Below the pieces are notes generated by a model. That model was not told the DNA's origin, ran no database searches, and saw only the letters and a program-made list of their open reading frames with translations. This document shows positions 44,621-57,692 of a DNA stretch of 64,000 bases, piece by piece. The stretch lies in NCBI GenBank assembly GCA_002794735.1, contig NBAZ01000018.1:1-64000 (forward strand), written 5' to 3'. The position numbers and the translations under genes were made by a program. Source of the stretch: Pyrrhoderma lamaoense (lineage: Eukaryota > Basidiomycota > Agaricomycetes > Hymenochaetales > Hymenochaetaceae). Each line of letters starts with the position of its first letter. The stretch's first letter is position 1.

Positions 44621-47161
44621 TTAGAGGATCAACTTTTTTCCTTCCTCGCGCGCTACTGCCACCTCTACCGCCTCTCCGCGCCCACGACCCCTAGAAGAGG
44701 CGTTTTTTCGGAATGGTATAAACCCTGTAGGACCGCTTGATGTGTCTCCTCCTACTTCAGTCGAAGCAGATGCTGCCGCACCAGATCGTGGCATCAAATA
44801 TTTTGGTACGTGCTTCATATGTGGCTGAACACGAGTTGGATGTAATGGTTTGTCATGTCGGAGATAATCTAAATCAAGAGGGTTATCTTCAAAGTGAGCC
44901 TAAATACAAGTCAATGTGATTAGGATAGAACGTTATTGAGAGATGCATTGATAAAATCAACGATACCTTTAGTTTTTCAGAATTCAGAATCTCCGCTTTC
45001 AGTTCTTTCACCCTAGCTTCTTTTACCGCAGTCCGTGTGACTGCCCGCAACGCATCCTGCATACGATACCGGAAGGCCTCCACTTGCTTCATATCAAACT
45101 TATATTCCCTAATTTTACTTCCTCTAGCGCTTGTTGACTTTCAATCCGCGCGAACCTCTTCTCATCTTTCTTCGCACTCGCCAAACATCCCACAGACTTA
45201 TTTTTACCCCATTCCTCCTTAGGAACGACAAAAGACAACGCCATCCCTGTTCTCCCTGCTCGGGCCGTACGTCCAACTCGGTGAGTGTAAGCGCGTGAAG
45301 ACGTCGGGAGGTCAAAGTTAAGCACGCAAGCGACGTCAATGAAGTCCACTCCACGTACGACACCATACTCTTTATCATTTTTAGTTTTAGACTTCTTCTT
45401 TGAGGAGCCGTGGTAGGTTCTTGCGATTGAGGCGAAGGCTCGCGTTTACGCTTCACGTTCTTGCTTGAGGACGGTCCAGGATCACCGGATTCCGTTGTAT
45501 CTTGATCGCGTTGGGTCGAGACCACTAAATGATGAGAAACCGTTAATGAATAAGCTCCAAGGATATGATGTGGTTGAGTAGGAACTCACGTTGTTCATCG
45601 TCCTTGCCTTCCCCATCTGTCTCAGACTCATCCTCCTCTGACTCAGGTTCATTGGAGCCACTTCCTTCATCAGTTGCTATGATGTAGTCGTACACTCCTT
45701 TATTAAATTCCTGAACAATGTGTACCCTAGTATTTTTTGTTTGTCTCAAATTTACTTCCCTTGGTTTAGTTTGTGAAGATAGCTTACCGAGAATTTAGTG
45801 GTAATTCAGAGTTCAACACACAGCTTTTTATTGAGAACTGCTCAAGGAAGAGTTTCACTCGATAGCACCTGTCTACGTCGTTCACGAAAATTATACATTT
45901 TCCTTTGACGAGCTTGAGTTTGAGGATAACGTATATCAAGAGAAATTTGTCCACTTCGTTACACCTGATTTTGGGTGGGAGAGAAAGGGAGAGAGAGCAA
46001 ATTAGCTACCCGAGTCTAGTATGAATAATGATGTCTGCCTTATTTACCGAACTGCATATTGACTTAGTTTAGCCATGTCGTCCTCGTCTTCCTCAAGTCT
46101 TAGTATTACCTGACGCAATGAATATAAGAGATATATGAATCGTGAGTTATTACGCGAATTTGACGTACAGGGTTTCTCAGAACAAGACCCTTCAGTTGTT
46201 CAACATCCTTTGTCATAGTCGCACTCATCAAAAAGGACTGATACACTTTAGGTAAGTAAGGACCATCCATGATTGCTCGGATGTCTTCGTCATGACCGTA
46301 GGATAACACAAGATCAGCCTCATCGATCACTAAAGATTCAAGTTCACTAAGTGAGAGCATCTGGAGAGAAACATATATTTCCTTGAGTGACATGTACTAT
46401 GACATTATGTGTATATACATTACCTTTGATTGCAAGGTATTCAAAGCCCGGGATGGAGTTGCAATTACAATATCTGGTTTCTCAGAGACTAATATTCTAA
46501 CAAGTTAAGAGACAGAGATCAGTTGATGGTCTCATGGGATATATGGCGCATACACAAAGAGATGCTTACCGCTGCAGGTGCGCTGGTGTACTTGAGGCCA
46601 AGTTTGCTATTATGACCTCTTTTTCACAGTAAGCAAGTAGTTGTATCAAGTGCTTAGCTACCTGATCCGCCAACTCCTTCGTCGGTACGAGTATTAGCCC
46701 TCGTACAGCCTGCCGTTTTGGGTCTTCCTCACTCATTACCTACTCGTCCAATAATAGTAGTAGTAAAATCGAGACGAAACGAGACGAAACGACGATTTAA
46801 TAACATCAAAATTCCACCCAAATAACAATAAAAAAACTTCCGTCAACCCATCGTTCACCAGTAAAGAAACACACATAACCAGAGGGAAAAAACACATTAC
46901 CTCCTTCCTCATCAAAACCTTTTGTACAACAGGTATACAATACGCAGCCGTCTTCCCACTTCCAGTCCTCGCTCTAGCTAACACGTCCTTTCCTTCCAAA
47001 GCTAACGGTATCGCACGCGCCTGTACCAACGTCGGTCTAGCAAAACCCATATCTGCTAATGCTCGAAGTATCCTTAGATCTACAAGTTGTGAAAAGGAAG
47101 CGAACGTCGTGTGTTTGTCTAGCACGGTGGCTACCGAAGGTGTATCGGTAGACTCAGCCAT
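44621..47161 (-). CDS. DBP9: DEAD-box ATP-dependent RNA helicase, DBP9 type
   Basis: Nucleolar helicase for 60S ribosomal subunit assembly (DDX56 relative). Nine exons from 47161 to 44621. Motifs in order: Q motif ([16 protein letters not shown]), [12 protein letters not shown], Ia [10 protein letters not shown], Ib TPSRAL, II as DEAD ([16 protein letters not shown]), III SATMT, then [37 protein letters not shown] and [15 protein letters not shown]. The C-terminus ([25 protein letters not shown]) is specific to DBP9. Two frame breaks, at 45399-45401 (AAA) and 45113-45116 (AAAA), each need one extra A; the exon sum then equals 637 codons. Confidence 0.94.
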
Positions 47162-47947
47162 GAAGTCTCCTTTCTTAAGGTTTTGTAATTTTTTTCTCCC
47201 TACAAGCTCGTTGGAATCGTTTTTCTATTAATACAAGTATTAATCAGACGAGTATAAGAGACTAAAGCAAGCTTATTTGGAGCTTGAGGAAAGGCGTAGC
47301 ATGTACAACTTAATGTACACTAGTTATGTCAAAAATACCAGCACCAAAGTCAAGTATCGAATGAAGCTTTCGGAAAATAAAAATATTTATTTTTGAACTA
47401 CTTGATACTCATGCGCTTCGTCGATCATTCTAAAAACACGTGGTCACAAATTTCTAGGTCTGGAATAATATTAATTCAGGATTTGTCTGTCTGTCTGTCT
47501 AACTATATAGCTAGTTTACCAAAGCAATATCGATATCAGTGAAGTCAATGAAATCTATACGTATGAGGAATTTGCAAGAGGGAGGAGAGAGAGAGCGCGC
47601 GAGAGATCGCCCTCTGGAAAAGAGCTTCTTAAATTGTTGGAAGTCAAAGGATGCAAAATCAAAAGGTATAAGATGAAAAGACCACGACTTGCATAGAATA
47701 TCAATTGCAATGGAGAGCAATAGTGGTGCCAAAAGCTTCGAATGGAAGTGTTTATGAAGCGGGTTGTTTCTCTGATAGAAAAAGGTTTGAATCGGGATCG
47801 CGGATGGATAAATGCAGAAGAAAGTCCGAGGAAGGTGAGACACTAGGGGACAATTTACATATACAGAGTTGGTAGAGTAACAATTGGGAGATCGAGACGG
47901 CCACAAAGGAAAATGAGAAAATTCATATAAGTTTCACAGAAACAGAT

Positions 47948-47992
<45 letters not shown>

Positions 47993-48391
47993 AAAGGATT
48001 GGAAAGAGAGAGAATGGTATGCGATTATGAGGGAAAATTCGCAAACATGGAAGTGTCAATGAGAAGTAGGTATAGAACAAAATGGTGATAAGGGGAGGGG
48101 GGTAATGATTGCTGAAGTATGTTAAAACAACATGATTGAATCTGTGTGGTCGTTAAAAAAAGTTAAGATCGTATCATATACCGAAATGTCGCTTGACATT
48201 ATCCACCCAACTTCATATCGGCAATGCACAATAACCATGCTGGTCTCGCATAATTAATATTGCGCACCTGGTTTGGAACAAAGCGTATTGAAATAAGGTT
48301 GCTACGCGGTACCTCCAATCATTGGTAGCTTGTTGAATAGATTTGGAGAAATAAAGTTTCGTGAGTCATCGATCATTATGTCGCGAGAGGG
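47162..48391. other. Intergenic with (AG)n microsatellite
   Basis: About 1.2 kb. A dinucleotide (AG)n tract of ~20 units spans 47949-47989, with further GAGAGA stretches near 47585 and 48004. The longest frame (47511-47906 minus) is low-complexity and not supported. Confidence 0.6.
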
Positions 48392-50790
48392 TCAATTTTC
48401 TTGTACACCTCTCGTCCTTCTTTCCCGCCTTTCCCTGATGTGTGCTTTCCGGGAGCGGGCGTCAGCCATTACTGCTGTTGCTTCTGGTGATAATTCGGAA
48501 GATGATCCGTTTGTATCTGTATCTACATAAACAGGAGAGGCGTATATAAAGACAAGAAAGAGAAGAATGAAGAATGACACATAGAGATTAATAAGGAAAT
48601 AATAAATAGGTACGTGTAAAGAATTTGTTTTTCCAGTCAGAATCCAGATTAACCTTTTAGAAATAAATTAAATTACTCACAAAGGTGCAGCATATCCAAT
48701 GGCTTGGCTTGTTGTCGGTGCGTCCTTCTGGAGTGTTGGTCTTTGCTTTGGTAGCTAACCCCAGTTCCCCTATGAGAGTCCAAGTTTGCAGCGAAAATTC
48801 GATATGTTCTTTCTTCAAGTTGAGGATTTATACGTTGGCTGGAGTCTGTCCGGTTCTTAATGGCACTTTCCTTGGCTGGTGGTCTCATGGCTCCTGTTAC
48901 AGTGCTAGAACGGGGCTTCTTACCACGGGATATCTTTGATTGATGCGGCGTTGAGGTGTGAGGGATAGAACTACACTTCCTCCAGTCCAAGGCAGATTCG
49001 GTTGCTAGGCCGGAGTCCAACATATGGTGAGCTCCGCAGACAAGCTGCGCCCTACTCGATTCTTGATTCTAGTCTTTTCTAGCTTATCCAACGTATGCCC
49101 CTCGTTTAGATCATTATATTCTGCTTCGAGATTGTCAAATACATCGTTGGCCTCTTTCTCTCGTATTGTTTCTGGCTTCTTTCTGTCCTTAGGAGCAGAT
49201 TTCTGTATGGATAAGTGCCTCGTAGATGGAACGACCTGGCCAAACGTCGGGTTTTTCGTCTGGGTAGGTGTCTCTATCGAGCTCAGACTTCTGCGTTTTG
49301 CTCTACGGCTGGAGCCTATAGCAATCAAATGTCAGAACTCCCACTTAACTGAAATTACATTGAATAAATTGGCGTACCATCGTTACTCAAGTCTTTCTGA
49401 TGAAATGAGTTTTTCGTGTTAATAGTAGGCAAGGGATTTGCTGTTGTATTGTGAGTGAGAAGATCCTGAGACTTTCTTCTTTCTCTTCTCTCGTGTATGA
49501 ACCTGAATACTTGTGAAGCTCGTTGAGATGGCCGACGCTCCATCGGTTTATTGCCACTTTCCAAACGTTCTGAATCTGTTGAGAGTATTTCATCAATTCT
49601 TGTAGTATCTTTGGTGATTGTATATTTCTCCGCCTTGAGTACCTCGAGACTAGGTAGACTAGGTACTCGGTCGTCACTAGTGATGCTCAATTCTACTATC
49701 ATTGATGAGATTGCCTCATATCCCCGTGAGAAGTGGGAAAGTTTGAAGTTGATAATGTATCAGTGCCATCATCTGGTTTGAATGATACGGAATTGGGGGA
49801 ATCAAGGGGCAAAGTTGGTGCAGTCGATAAGCTAGACACGCTCTCGTTGTTTCTATACGCTTACATGTCAGTCGCTCTGTTCAGTGGTACAGTGCAAGAA
49901 TATGAGCGGAGTAGACGTACGCTATATATCTTTCTGCCCAAGATAAGTCTGCATCATTGTCTGAATCTACTCCGAGCAGATTCTTGAATGTAGTCTCATG
50001 AACCCCAACTTTGGGAAGATCCTTCATGTCGAAGACGTCCTTCAAGCTCTTCCTTTTACGGGTCCTTGCGGGTGTATTTGCGAACGCATTCTCGTTCAAC
50101 TTGCCCTTCTCGTCGTACATCCCCACAAGGCTGACAATAGATGGGTCAGATCGCAGCCCCCCGAGACGATTGATGTCTCGCGGAGTAACTGGGTATTTGA
50201 GGGGATCAGGGACGGATAATAAGGTAGGAGTCACTGAGCTGTCGTCATTATCAGTAGTGGCAGTCAGATTTCCCGTACTTCCACAAGGTAAAGCAAGAAG
50301 GTTTGGTGTGCTTCTGGAAGCACCATTGTTGCGGTGAGGTGTAGTTGGTGGATAAGCATTTGGAAATTCAGTCGAAGCGATTTGCTGTCGCTTGTAGATT
50401 GTAACACTGTAGGTCGACTTTGATATACTTGGCACTCGGCCACTATCTGGTGGATCTAGGGTTGTTGATGAGCGAGCTGAAGAACTTTCTGTTGGTTTTG
50501 GGGCTGTGAAGATGATGACGAAGATAAGTACGAGGAGAAAGAGAAAAAAAGACGAGAGTGAGATGACAGCACGCACGAAGGGGCTTGAGGGAGTTTGAGT
50601 CAGATTTAGCAGATATTATTTTGAAGTGTGCCGAGGAAGAGCGAAGAAGGCGAGAGAAGGCGGCATCAGATTCGCTGCAACGGGATTGTGGGTCCAAGGG
50701 CAGACTGGGAGATGAGTCGTCTCCATCAGATTTTGCGCGTTTATGACGTGCCTTGTAGCGGAGAGAAAGGAAACGCTTGAGAAGGCCCAT
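48392..50790 (-). CDS. Unrecognised basic Ser/Thr-rich fungal protein
   Basis: Exons 50790-50577, 50503-49921, 49852-49378, 49315-48681, 48522-48392; about 679 residues after two one-base homopolymer corrections (49722-49725 and 49026-49027). No membrane segment or known domain. Features: basic N-terminus (GLLKRFLSLRYKARHKRAK), a conserved-looking block (RKSLKDVFDMKDLPKVGVHE followed by TTFKNLLGVDSDND), a long Ser/Pro-rich region with basic clusters (RRPSQRASQVFRFIHERRER), and an Arg-rich C-terminal helix (RSRKAHIRERRERRTRG). A cytoskeletal or signalling scaffold is possible but unproven. The first of the two corrections is the better supported. Confidence 0.6.
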
Positions 50791-51183
50791 CGCTGTGAAG
50801 AGTCTCGCGGTGTTCCTCTTTCTCCTCTGGGGGGCCCCCTTCCGTCTCGCCGATGAAAAAGGGCCGAGTTCTTGTACTTTTCCCGCCCGCGCGGGTTACA
50901 ATTCTCCCCTACACACAATCTCACTCTTTTGATGACTTCACAGGTGGCTAATTCAACACCCACGTGATCGTATTTTTCAACGTCAACAATAGCAAATAGC
51001 GCCTGCAAGTCGGGCTCAGATCAGGCCCGCTCGCTTCTCTCCGTTCCTTACTTTCCATTCTCTCAGAGTTGTATACTATAGGAAAGAGCGGGGTGGTCTC
51101 GTATTAGTAGCATTAGTAGCTAAATATATCTATGAACTAAACTAGGTCTTTTACTATTTATCTCTATAGCTCATCCTCATCTT
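50791..51183. other. Intergenic, promoter of the Ser/Thr-rich gene
   Basis: 393 bp between that gene's start and the TIM44 stop codon, both on the minus strand. GC-richer than other spacers; no gene seen. Confidence 0.5.
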
Positions 51184-52969
51184 CTACAAGTATCCCCTCG
51201 CAGACCGTCGTGCCATCTCGACCACCTTCCACCCTCCAGTGAGCTCATCATCCAACTCTTCCTCTACCCGTGTAAGAACGGCAGCATAGTTGCACTGTTC
51301 AACCTTGTCTTCAGCCCCAACAGCTACCTCGCCAGTCTTGGCTTTTCGGAACAAGAGTCGCTCCTGCGTTGCAAATGTAACCACAAATACGGGAATCTCC
51401 CCTCCATCCTTCTCAAGCATTTTTGCACTAGTGATCTCCACCTGTCTTATGTCTAGCACTTTACTATCTGAGACAAGCCCAATTTTGACGTATTGTTCCA
51501 TTGTTGCCCACAGTAGGTTGTAAGCCTATGTCCAAAAACAGTTAAAAATGACGTAGGCTATCGAGAAATGATAGTACTCACAGCTTCACCACACCACTGT
51601 CTTAATGATTCGCGATCAGCGCTGAGATATGCGTCAACAACTTCCGGTACGATATATTCCCGAAGCTCCCGTTCAAACGTTTCTCGGTCAAACATGGGAT
51701 CCAATAACTTCATTTGTCGGACTACTTGAGCATGCTCAGTCTCGTCAAACCATGAGCCAATAGTCGAGGTAACGGATCGAATAGATGAGACAAGAGGATT
51801 CTCTGACTCATCATACTGCTGGCGAAGTTCGGCAAATTGACGAAGGATAGAGTTTGTTTCCTTTAATCTATTCCATCTTTCTTGCCTTGGAGAATCCTTG
51901 TGAAGAACCACAGCTGAACCAGCACTGTGAGGCGGAGTTAGGCTGTTTACACGATTAAAATGTCAGATGCATACTTAGGATCTTCAACTACACGGCTTCT
52001 TGCAGCTATTCCATTCTTCTTGCCCGCTTTTTCCAACCTTAGTGCGCGCCTCTTCCTGCGCGCTTCTTTTTCCTCAAACCCAGCGTGTTTAGCAGAACCG
52101 CTATCATCCAAAGCATCCAAAACCGTTTCAGCAAAGGCCTTGTAAGCCTCTGTATTTCTGATTGGTTCCGTTGTCGAAGCTATTTTCTGTGACACTGCAG
52201 ACGATGCCCGGTTGATCTACACAGAAATTTGATCAGACAAATCATCTGAGAACTTGTGAAACTTATGTATCTTACCACTCGAACAATCTCAGATTCTTCC
52301 ATTGTTCTTAGTGCTTCACCAACGGCATCGCTAACTTTAACACCATGCTTCTTCAGCTCTTCTGCAGCCGCTCGCAATCGTGGATTTTCTTTGATACTAG
52401 AAGTAAGCTACACAAAAAGTGATGAATCATCAGCACCACAATAATGGAAGATATAGTAGTATGCGAAGTGAGTGATACGACATGTAAAAACCATGTCGAG
52501 CTATAAAAGAGAAAAAAAGAATGTAAGGAAAAACTCACTCTCGCTTTCTCATATGCCGCACGAGCGCGTTTCATAGCTTCTGAATCTTGGAATTTATCTA
52601 CATCTCCTTGAAGCTGCTTGACGTTCTCCTGCAGTTCCCTATTCTTTTGAAGTTCCTCTTTTAAGGTGTCCACAAACGTCTGGAACGGTGATTTTGGGAT
52701 CTCGTTCCGACGGGACTGGCTTGAATGGAAAGAACGCTTTCCGAGTGTCACTTGTGAATACGCCAAGGTAGATGAGAATGGTGAGGACGAGCTAGGGCCT
52801 GCCTTTGACCTCGCTCGCACTAAGATGCAGGCGTAGCAGGAAAACGAGCGGCTGCAACGCCCGAGCGAGGTTTGACAGTCGTCTTCGTAGAAAGCGCTCT
52901 TGCAACTACGTATCCATTCGGAGTCGTAAGAGCAGAAGCTGAGACCTTACGGAGGTGTCGAGGTAACAT
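51184..52969 (-). CDS. TIM44: Mitochondrial import translocase subunit TIM44
   Basis: Matrix-side scaffold tethering mtHsp70 to the TIM23 channel. Exons 52969-52539, 52407-52276, 52216-51975, 51942-51582, 51525-51184. The N-terminus is a basic presequence ending around RSFHSSQSRRNE. A coiled region (FVDTLKEELQKNRELQENVK) follows, and the C-terminal Tim44 domain reads LLDPMFDRETFERELREYIV, VVDAYLSADRESLRQWCGE, AYNLLWATMEQYVKIGLVSD, LDIRQVEITSAKML. One extra T in the TTTT at 52841-52844 restores the presequence frame and a total of 503 codons. Intron 3 is only 32 nt. It is divergent from MsrB, 548 bp apart. Confidence 0.93.
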
Positions 52970-53517
52970 CTTGTCCTTTTTTTTTCCTGATTAAAGAATT
53001 AAAAAAAAACTTGTGTGTATAGTCCCTCTTGTTTTTCTCTCCTTGAACCGAGAATTAACTTGGTGGTCCTTCTCCCTTTTTTTTTCGTACGATTGGGTCG
53101 AATTAGAAGACGAAGAGAAACGGGTGGACGTGTTTCCGGAGACCCAATCGGCAAGCAAGAATAATCTCTCAAAACTCTGAATTACTGTATATGGTGATCG
53201 ACGTAGTCAGTCACAAGATTTATGGAAGCTCTAGTATCAATATTAATAATCCCCTCTTGACTTTGCTTCGAGCATGTTCTCGAAAATAAAACACTTGGGT
53301 ACTTTATGACACAAGAGAATTAATTGATCCTTTTATTTTCGAGATATTATTTGTCACCGAATATAAGGAGATGAAGAAAATAACCTGCGTGACCCGAAAC
53401 GGTTCTATTCCCGTGCCATCCCGTGCTTCTATTTGTGGGACACCAATCACATCATACGGTATCTAACCGCCTCATGAAGGCAACATCATGAAATCGGTAT
53501 AAATATACAAATTATAA
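52970..53517. promoter_or_regulatory. Divergent promoter region, TIM44 / MsrB
   Basis: 548 bp between divergent starts, with T-rich and A-rich tracts (52976-53010 and 53065-53085). A TATA-like TATAAATATACAAATTATAAATG precedes the MsrB ATG. No coding frame. Confidence 0.5.
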
Positions 53518-54301
53518 ATGCTTTGTCGAACAGTATTTCCCACTGCTCTATCTCAGTCTCGTCTTGCGTCAACAACTTTCTTAGTAACCATCAACAACCA
53601 GCGAAAGGCGTTCAAACCATCCTCCTACTCCAACAGCTACTCCAGAACTATGTCTAACTCTACAACACCAACTGCATGGGAACCAAAGAGTCAAAATAAA
53701 CCCGATTCAGAGTGGAGAGCTATTTTGAATCCACAGCAGGTTAGGATGTTTATCTGGCTGAAGCCGAATAATGCGTACTTAATTACATGTTATAACTTTA
53801 CACAGTTCAAGATTCTAAGAGAGAAAGGTACTGAAGCTCCCGGAAGGGGAAATTTGATAAGAAATATGATGATGGCATTTACACCTGCGGCGCATGTGAC
53901 GCGCCGCTCTATGTGAGCAAGACGAAATTTAACAGCGGATGTGGATGGCCGGCATTTTATGATGGTCAGTTTGCAAAAAGAAAAAGTTGCTACAGCGATT
54001 CCAACTATTATTGACATCTTTCTTTCCTTTAGCTATCCCTGGAGCTGTAAATAGACATGAAGACAAATCACTCGGCATGGTACGCACTGAGATCACTTGT
54101 GCTGCGTGTGGTGGTCATCTGGGCCACATATTTAAAGGAGAAGGCTTTGACACCCCGAGTATGTCCGCCCCCCCTTTCCTACTACTATATGCACCGCCTC
54201 ACTGTTAATAATATCTAGCTGATGAACGTCACTGTGTTAACTCCATTTCACTCTCATTCAAAGGGGAAGATGGAAAAGTGGAGGAAGGATATAATCCGTG
54301 A
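53518..54301 (+). CDS. Methionine-R-sulfoxide reductase (MsrB)
   Basis: Reduces methionine-R-sulfoxide in oxidised proteins. Exons 53518-53739, 53806-53964, 54033-54158, 54219-54301, ~196 residues. Zinc ligands: CGAC ([18 protein letters not shown]) and CAAC ([13 protein letters not shown]). Substrate-site motif: SGCGWPAFY. Catalytic Cys in [11 protein letters not shown] near the end. The first ~45 residues look like a mitochondrial presequence ([17 protein letters not shown]), and an internal Met (MSNSTTPT) could give a cytosolic form. The frame breaks at GGGG (53847-53850); one more G gives [13 protein letters not shown] and a whole number of codons. Confidence 0.94.
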
Positions 54302-54554
54302 AAACAGACAGAACTAACTGCCGACTCCAAGAAAAGGAACTGTATTGAAGGAGCTCTTGTACATTGTAGCCATTATGATTAATTGAAAGTCAACGTTCGA
54401 CTTAGTCAGAGGAAGGGTCTTAAAAATTGAACTGAAGATACTGTGCAATCAAAGAAGTAGATGTGTTTGTGGTGTGTAATGGTTGTGTTTGTAAGGCGAT
54501 GTGCAAGCATCCACAAGGCGATGATGGGAGAGTGTGTAGCTGCAAGCCTGTGGC

Positions 54555-55295
54555 TTAAAGCGACTCCATTGACGCAACGAGCTCGTTGAGTTCTTTCTGT
54601 GATTCCTTGTACTTCTCTTGTGCTTCCTGTGATGGTGAAGAAAGAAAATCGATCAGATAACATGCCTCATGAGAGGCGCATACATGCACATGTTACATGT
54701 GGCATTAGGCGAAAGTGACAACTCACCTCGAACTTCTTCTCCCATAGATCGCGTTCTCGCTCGAGATTTTGGGCCTGTCTCTCGAAGTGATCTGCTTTGA
54801 TATCGACTTGTCGTAACCTGTATATAACATCGCGAGACGCCGTACACATGATCAACTTCTAAAGCCTAGAGTAGGAGCTATAAGTACACACTTTTCAGTA
54901 GTTTCCTTCGCATTCCGTTCCGCTGCATCAAGCTCCTCTTCTAAGAGCTGGATCTTACGTAGCAGGCCTTCGTTAGTTGTCTTGCTCTGTTCACCCTCCT
55001 CCTTGGCAGCTTTGGCATCCTGGAGTTTACTCTCAGTTGACTCTAGCTGCTCGTCAAGTACAGTTAATTTGTGTTGGAGAGACGTTATCTCCTGGTCTTT
55101 CTCAAGTAGTTGCTGTTCAAGCTTCTTGTTCTTGGCCTCAGCAGCTTCGGCACGCTCAATCGCGGTATCTGCTTCAGCACGGAGTTGGGTAAGACGCTAT
55201 AAGAGAAAGACGCGAAAGAACACGGTCAGACGCGTCACAAAGGAAATCAACAATAATCGCGAGGCTACGCTTACCTCTCTGATTCTGTCCGTCAT
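54555..55295 (-). CDS. TPM1: Tropomyosin
   Basis: Coiled-coil dimer along F-actin; stabilises actin cables for myosin-driven transport and cytokinesis. Four exons (55295-55275, 55196-54892, 54817-54727, 54626-54555) give 162 residues, the size of short yeast-type tropomyosins. The chain is almost wholly heptad coiled coil: MTDRIRE, then RLTQLRAEADTAIERAEAAE, KLEQQLLEKDQEITSLQHKL, QLLEEELDAAERNAKETTEK, LRQVDIKADHFERQ, ending ELNELVASMESL. Intact, no frame break. Convergent with MsrB (254 bp apart) and divergent from the DUF2408 gene (293 bp apart). Confidence 0.95.
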
Positions 55296-55588
55296 CGCGA
55301 AGTTTTATAGAAAGCAGAGAAAGTAATGTAGTTGATGTTAACAGAGAGTGTGCTGTTGTAAAGGGCGCGCGTGCACGCGTTTCCTTTATGGTACAAGAAT
55401 ACACACTAAGCTGATTACATCATCCTAGTCCCTAAACACTGAACCTCTCCGTGTTTCTCATCTCCACGTCTTCCCATCTCGGGCAGATATTCAGTTTCGG
55501 AAAGTCGACTTTTACGATATTGAGGGAGACGATCTGAGTCCTTTTCACATATTAACAAGACTGAAGTTACGGTTGTATTGGAGTGGCG

Positions 55589-57692
55589 ATGGAACCTGTA
55601 CCACAGGAAGGTACGCATATTCACCAAATAGTCTTTGATTTTCATCCTCATGGCTATGATTTGTACATAGAACTTCCTATCTTAGAATCACTTATCAAGT
55701 GAGTACATCTACCTGACCGATTTTCTTGTATTGTACAAAAGACCAAGAAAGACAGTTCATCGCTTTTGGATTTCCTTCTGAAAGCACCTGAATACTAACT
55801 TCTTGACTATCTTATACAGTATCAGAAATCGACTTACTGTGCTCAAGAAAGATCGGGAGACTTCATTAAAGCAAACGACGTCCTCAACTTATATCACCAG
55901 ATTGTCAAACAGGGTACGTTTCCATAAGAGGTCTATCGCGCATATAGTCAGTATCTCACATCATCACATTACTCATTTTAGTCACGAAACTAAACGATGT
56001 CCGCGACGAGCAACCTTCGATGAAAAACCGCGTTGATACCACACTTTCGGACGTGTTTAGCTTGCTATCTCTGTTTTTTCTCACCATAGGCAAGACCAAA
56101 GAATGCCCCGCTACCTACTGTCAAATATCAAGTATAAGAGTATGTGACTCGTTTATCGGTCTATTTATAGTACCTAATTGATATTGTAGCAACTCCTGGA
56201 TCATATGAATGAGTCGGCTGTCTACAACGAATCGGACCTTGCGCCATTCCAAAAGCGACTGGATGAGCTCCGAGATATAGTGAGAAGTGACAAGGAAAGC
56301 GGAAAGCACCCGGCTGCTATGACTAAGCTTCTAGACCGTCAATTGAAAGAATGTGGTAAGCCAAATAGTTAGAGCTTTGACTGAATTGTGATCCCTGATA
56401 GCGCTTACTCATATAGATAATATTGTGGCTTCGATGAAAGAATCGTTGTCTGAACTTTCACCTGAGTTAGTACCTATACATGAACGGCTAGTCACGATCC
56501 GACGTCAGCTCGTTGCCTTAGCTGCCAAGGATACGTTTTCAAAGTCAGAGCTTAAGCCACTACAAGAAGAGCTTCGGAAAATAGATTCGTTGAGTACTAG
56601 TTTCGCATAACGTTCCATTCCGTTTTCCTAGAGTAAATCTATCGTGCTAACTTTTTAATTGACTTACCTTTACCTTCACGGTTCCTTCGGTACCTCTTTT
56701 TTACCTGTCAGGAAGCGTGTGGATGGCAAGTTCCTAGGTCCGGGTGGCGTATCAGTGCCCACATCACAAGCGATATGTTCATCCTTATTAGAGGAGTGTT
56801 TTGAGATCGCACAAGAAATTAAGGCTCGTGAAGACTCTAAAAACGTCTCTTTTGGTCTGAAAGCAGTCTATGAACGCTTGTCTGAAATGCGTGCAGAGCT
56901 AGAGAATCTAGTACTCACTCGTCGATGGAGCCTTCGCGAAACTGATTTATGGAACTATACGATATCGCTCCAGGAAATTGACAAAATGCGTGTGGATGGC
57001 AAGTTTGTTGATCCCGATGGGAATAGACCTCCAGGGCAATATGTAAGAGCAAATATTCATTTCATTTACCTATCTACAAACGTTATTGAGGAATTATAGA
57101 TACTATTATACCTACTAAGACGATGTTATGGCTTGATCTATCGTCTTCTTTCCTCAAGTGAGCCAGTCTCAGAGGAGCTGATGCCCATCGTAAGTGTCCT
57201 TTTCTCTTTTTATCCTGGACTTCCTAAGTGATTGCTATCCCACAGGCAAACAAACTATCAACTGTGAAGAAATGCCTTAATGAAGTACTTAAGTATGGCG
57301 GACCTTTTGATCCCCGAGACCTCTATCCTGTTAGTGATATCCTCTGTGTTCCGTAAACCATGTGCGTTGATATTTATTGTTGACACACCATTTAGTACCA
57401 ACTAGCACTGTTTCAAATTGACCAATTGAGGAAGGACGGAAAGTTTGTAGGTGCAGACGGAACTATTCTAGAGGGGCAGGGAATTGTCATGGCTCATCTT
57501 AACGAATGTCATGAATTAGTGGAGATGGTCAGTTTCTAAAACTACACTTCAAATATAGGCACAATGACTGAAAATTTTTATATATCATTCCTCTAGTTGA
57601 GGGAGGCAATGGATCAGCCGGAAGAAGACACGGAATTGGACACTGAAGACGCGGATGATGGAGTCTACGATGACGAAGAAGAAGAGGATTAA
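55589..57692 (+). CDS. UPF0662/DUF2408 family protein (yeast YPL260W-like)
   Basis: Cytosolic fungal protein of poorly known function. Eleven exons, ~457 residues. Two DUF2408 repeats, each with an LxxLxxELRxIDxxRxDGKF-type core: PLQEELRKIDSKRVDGKFLG in the first, LFQIDQLRKDGKFVGADG in the second. N-terminal part: LESLINIRNRLTVLKKDR, FIKANDVLNLYHQIVKQ, FSLLSLFFLTIGKTKECPA. Acidic C-terminus (DDGVYDDEEEED). The frame breaks at GGG (55855-55857) in exon 3; one more G gives exactly 458 codons. All other borders are GT-AG. Confidence 0.88.
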
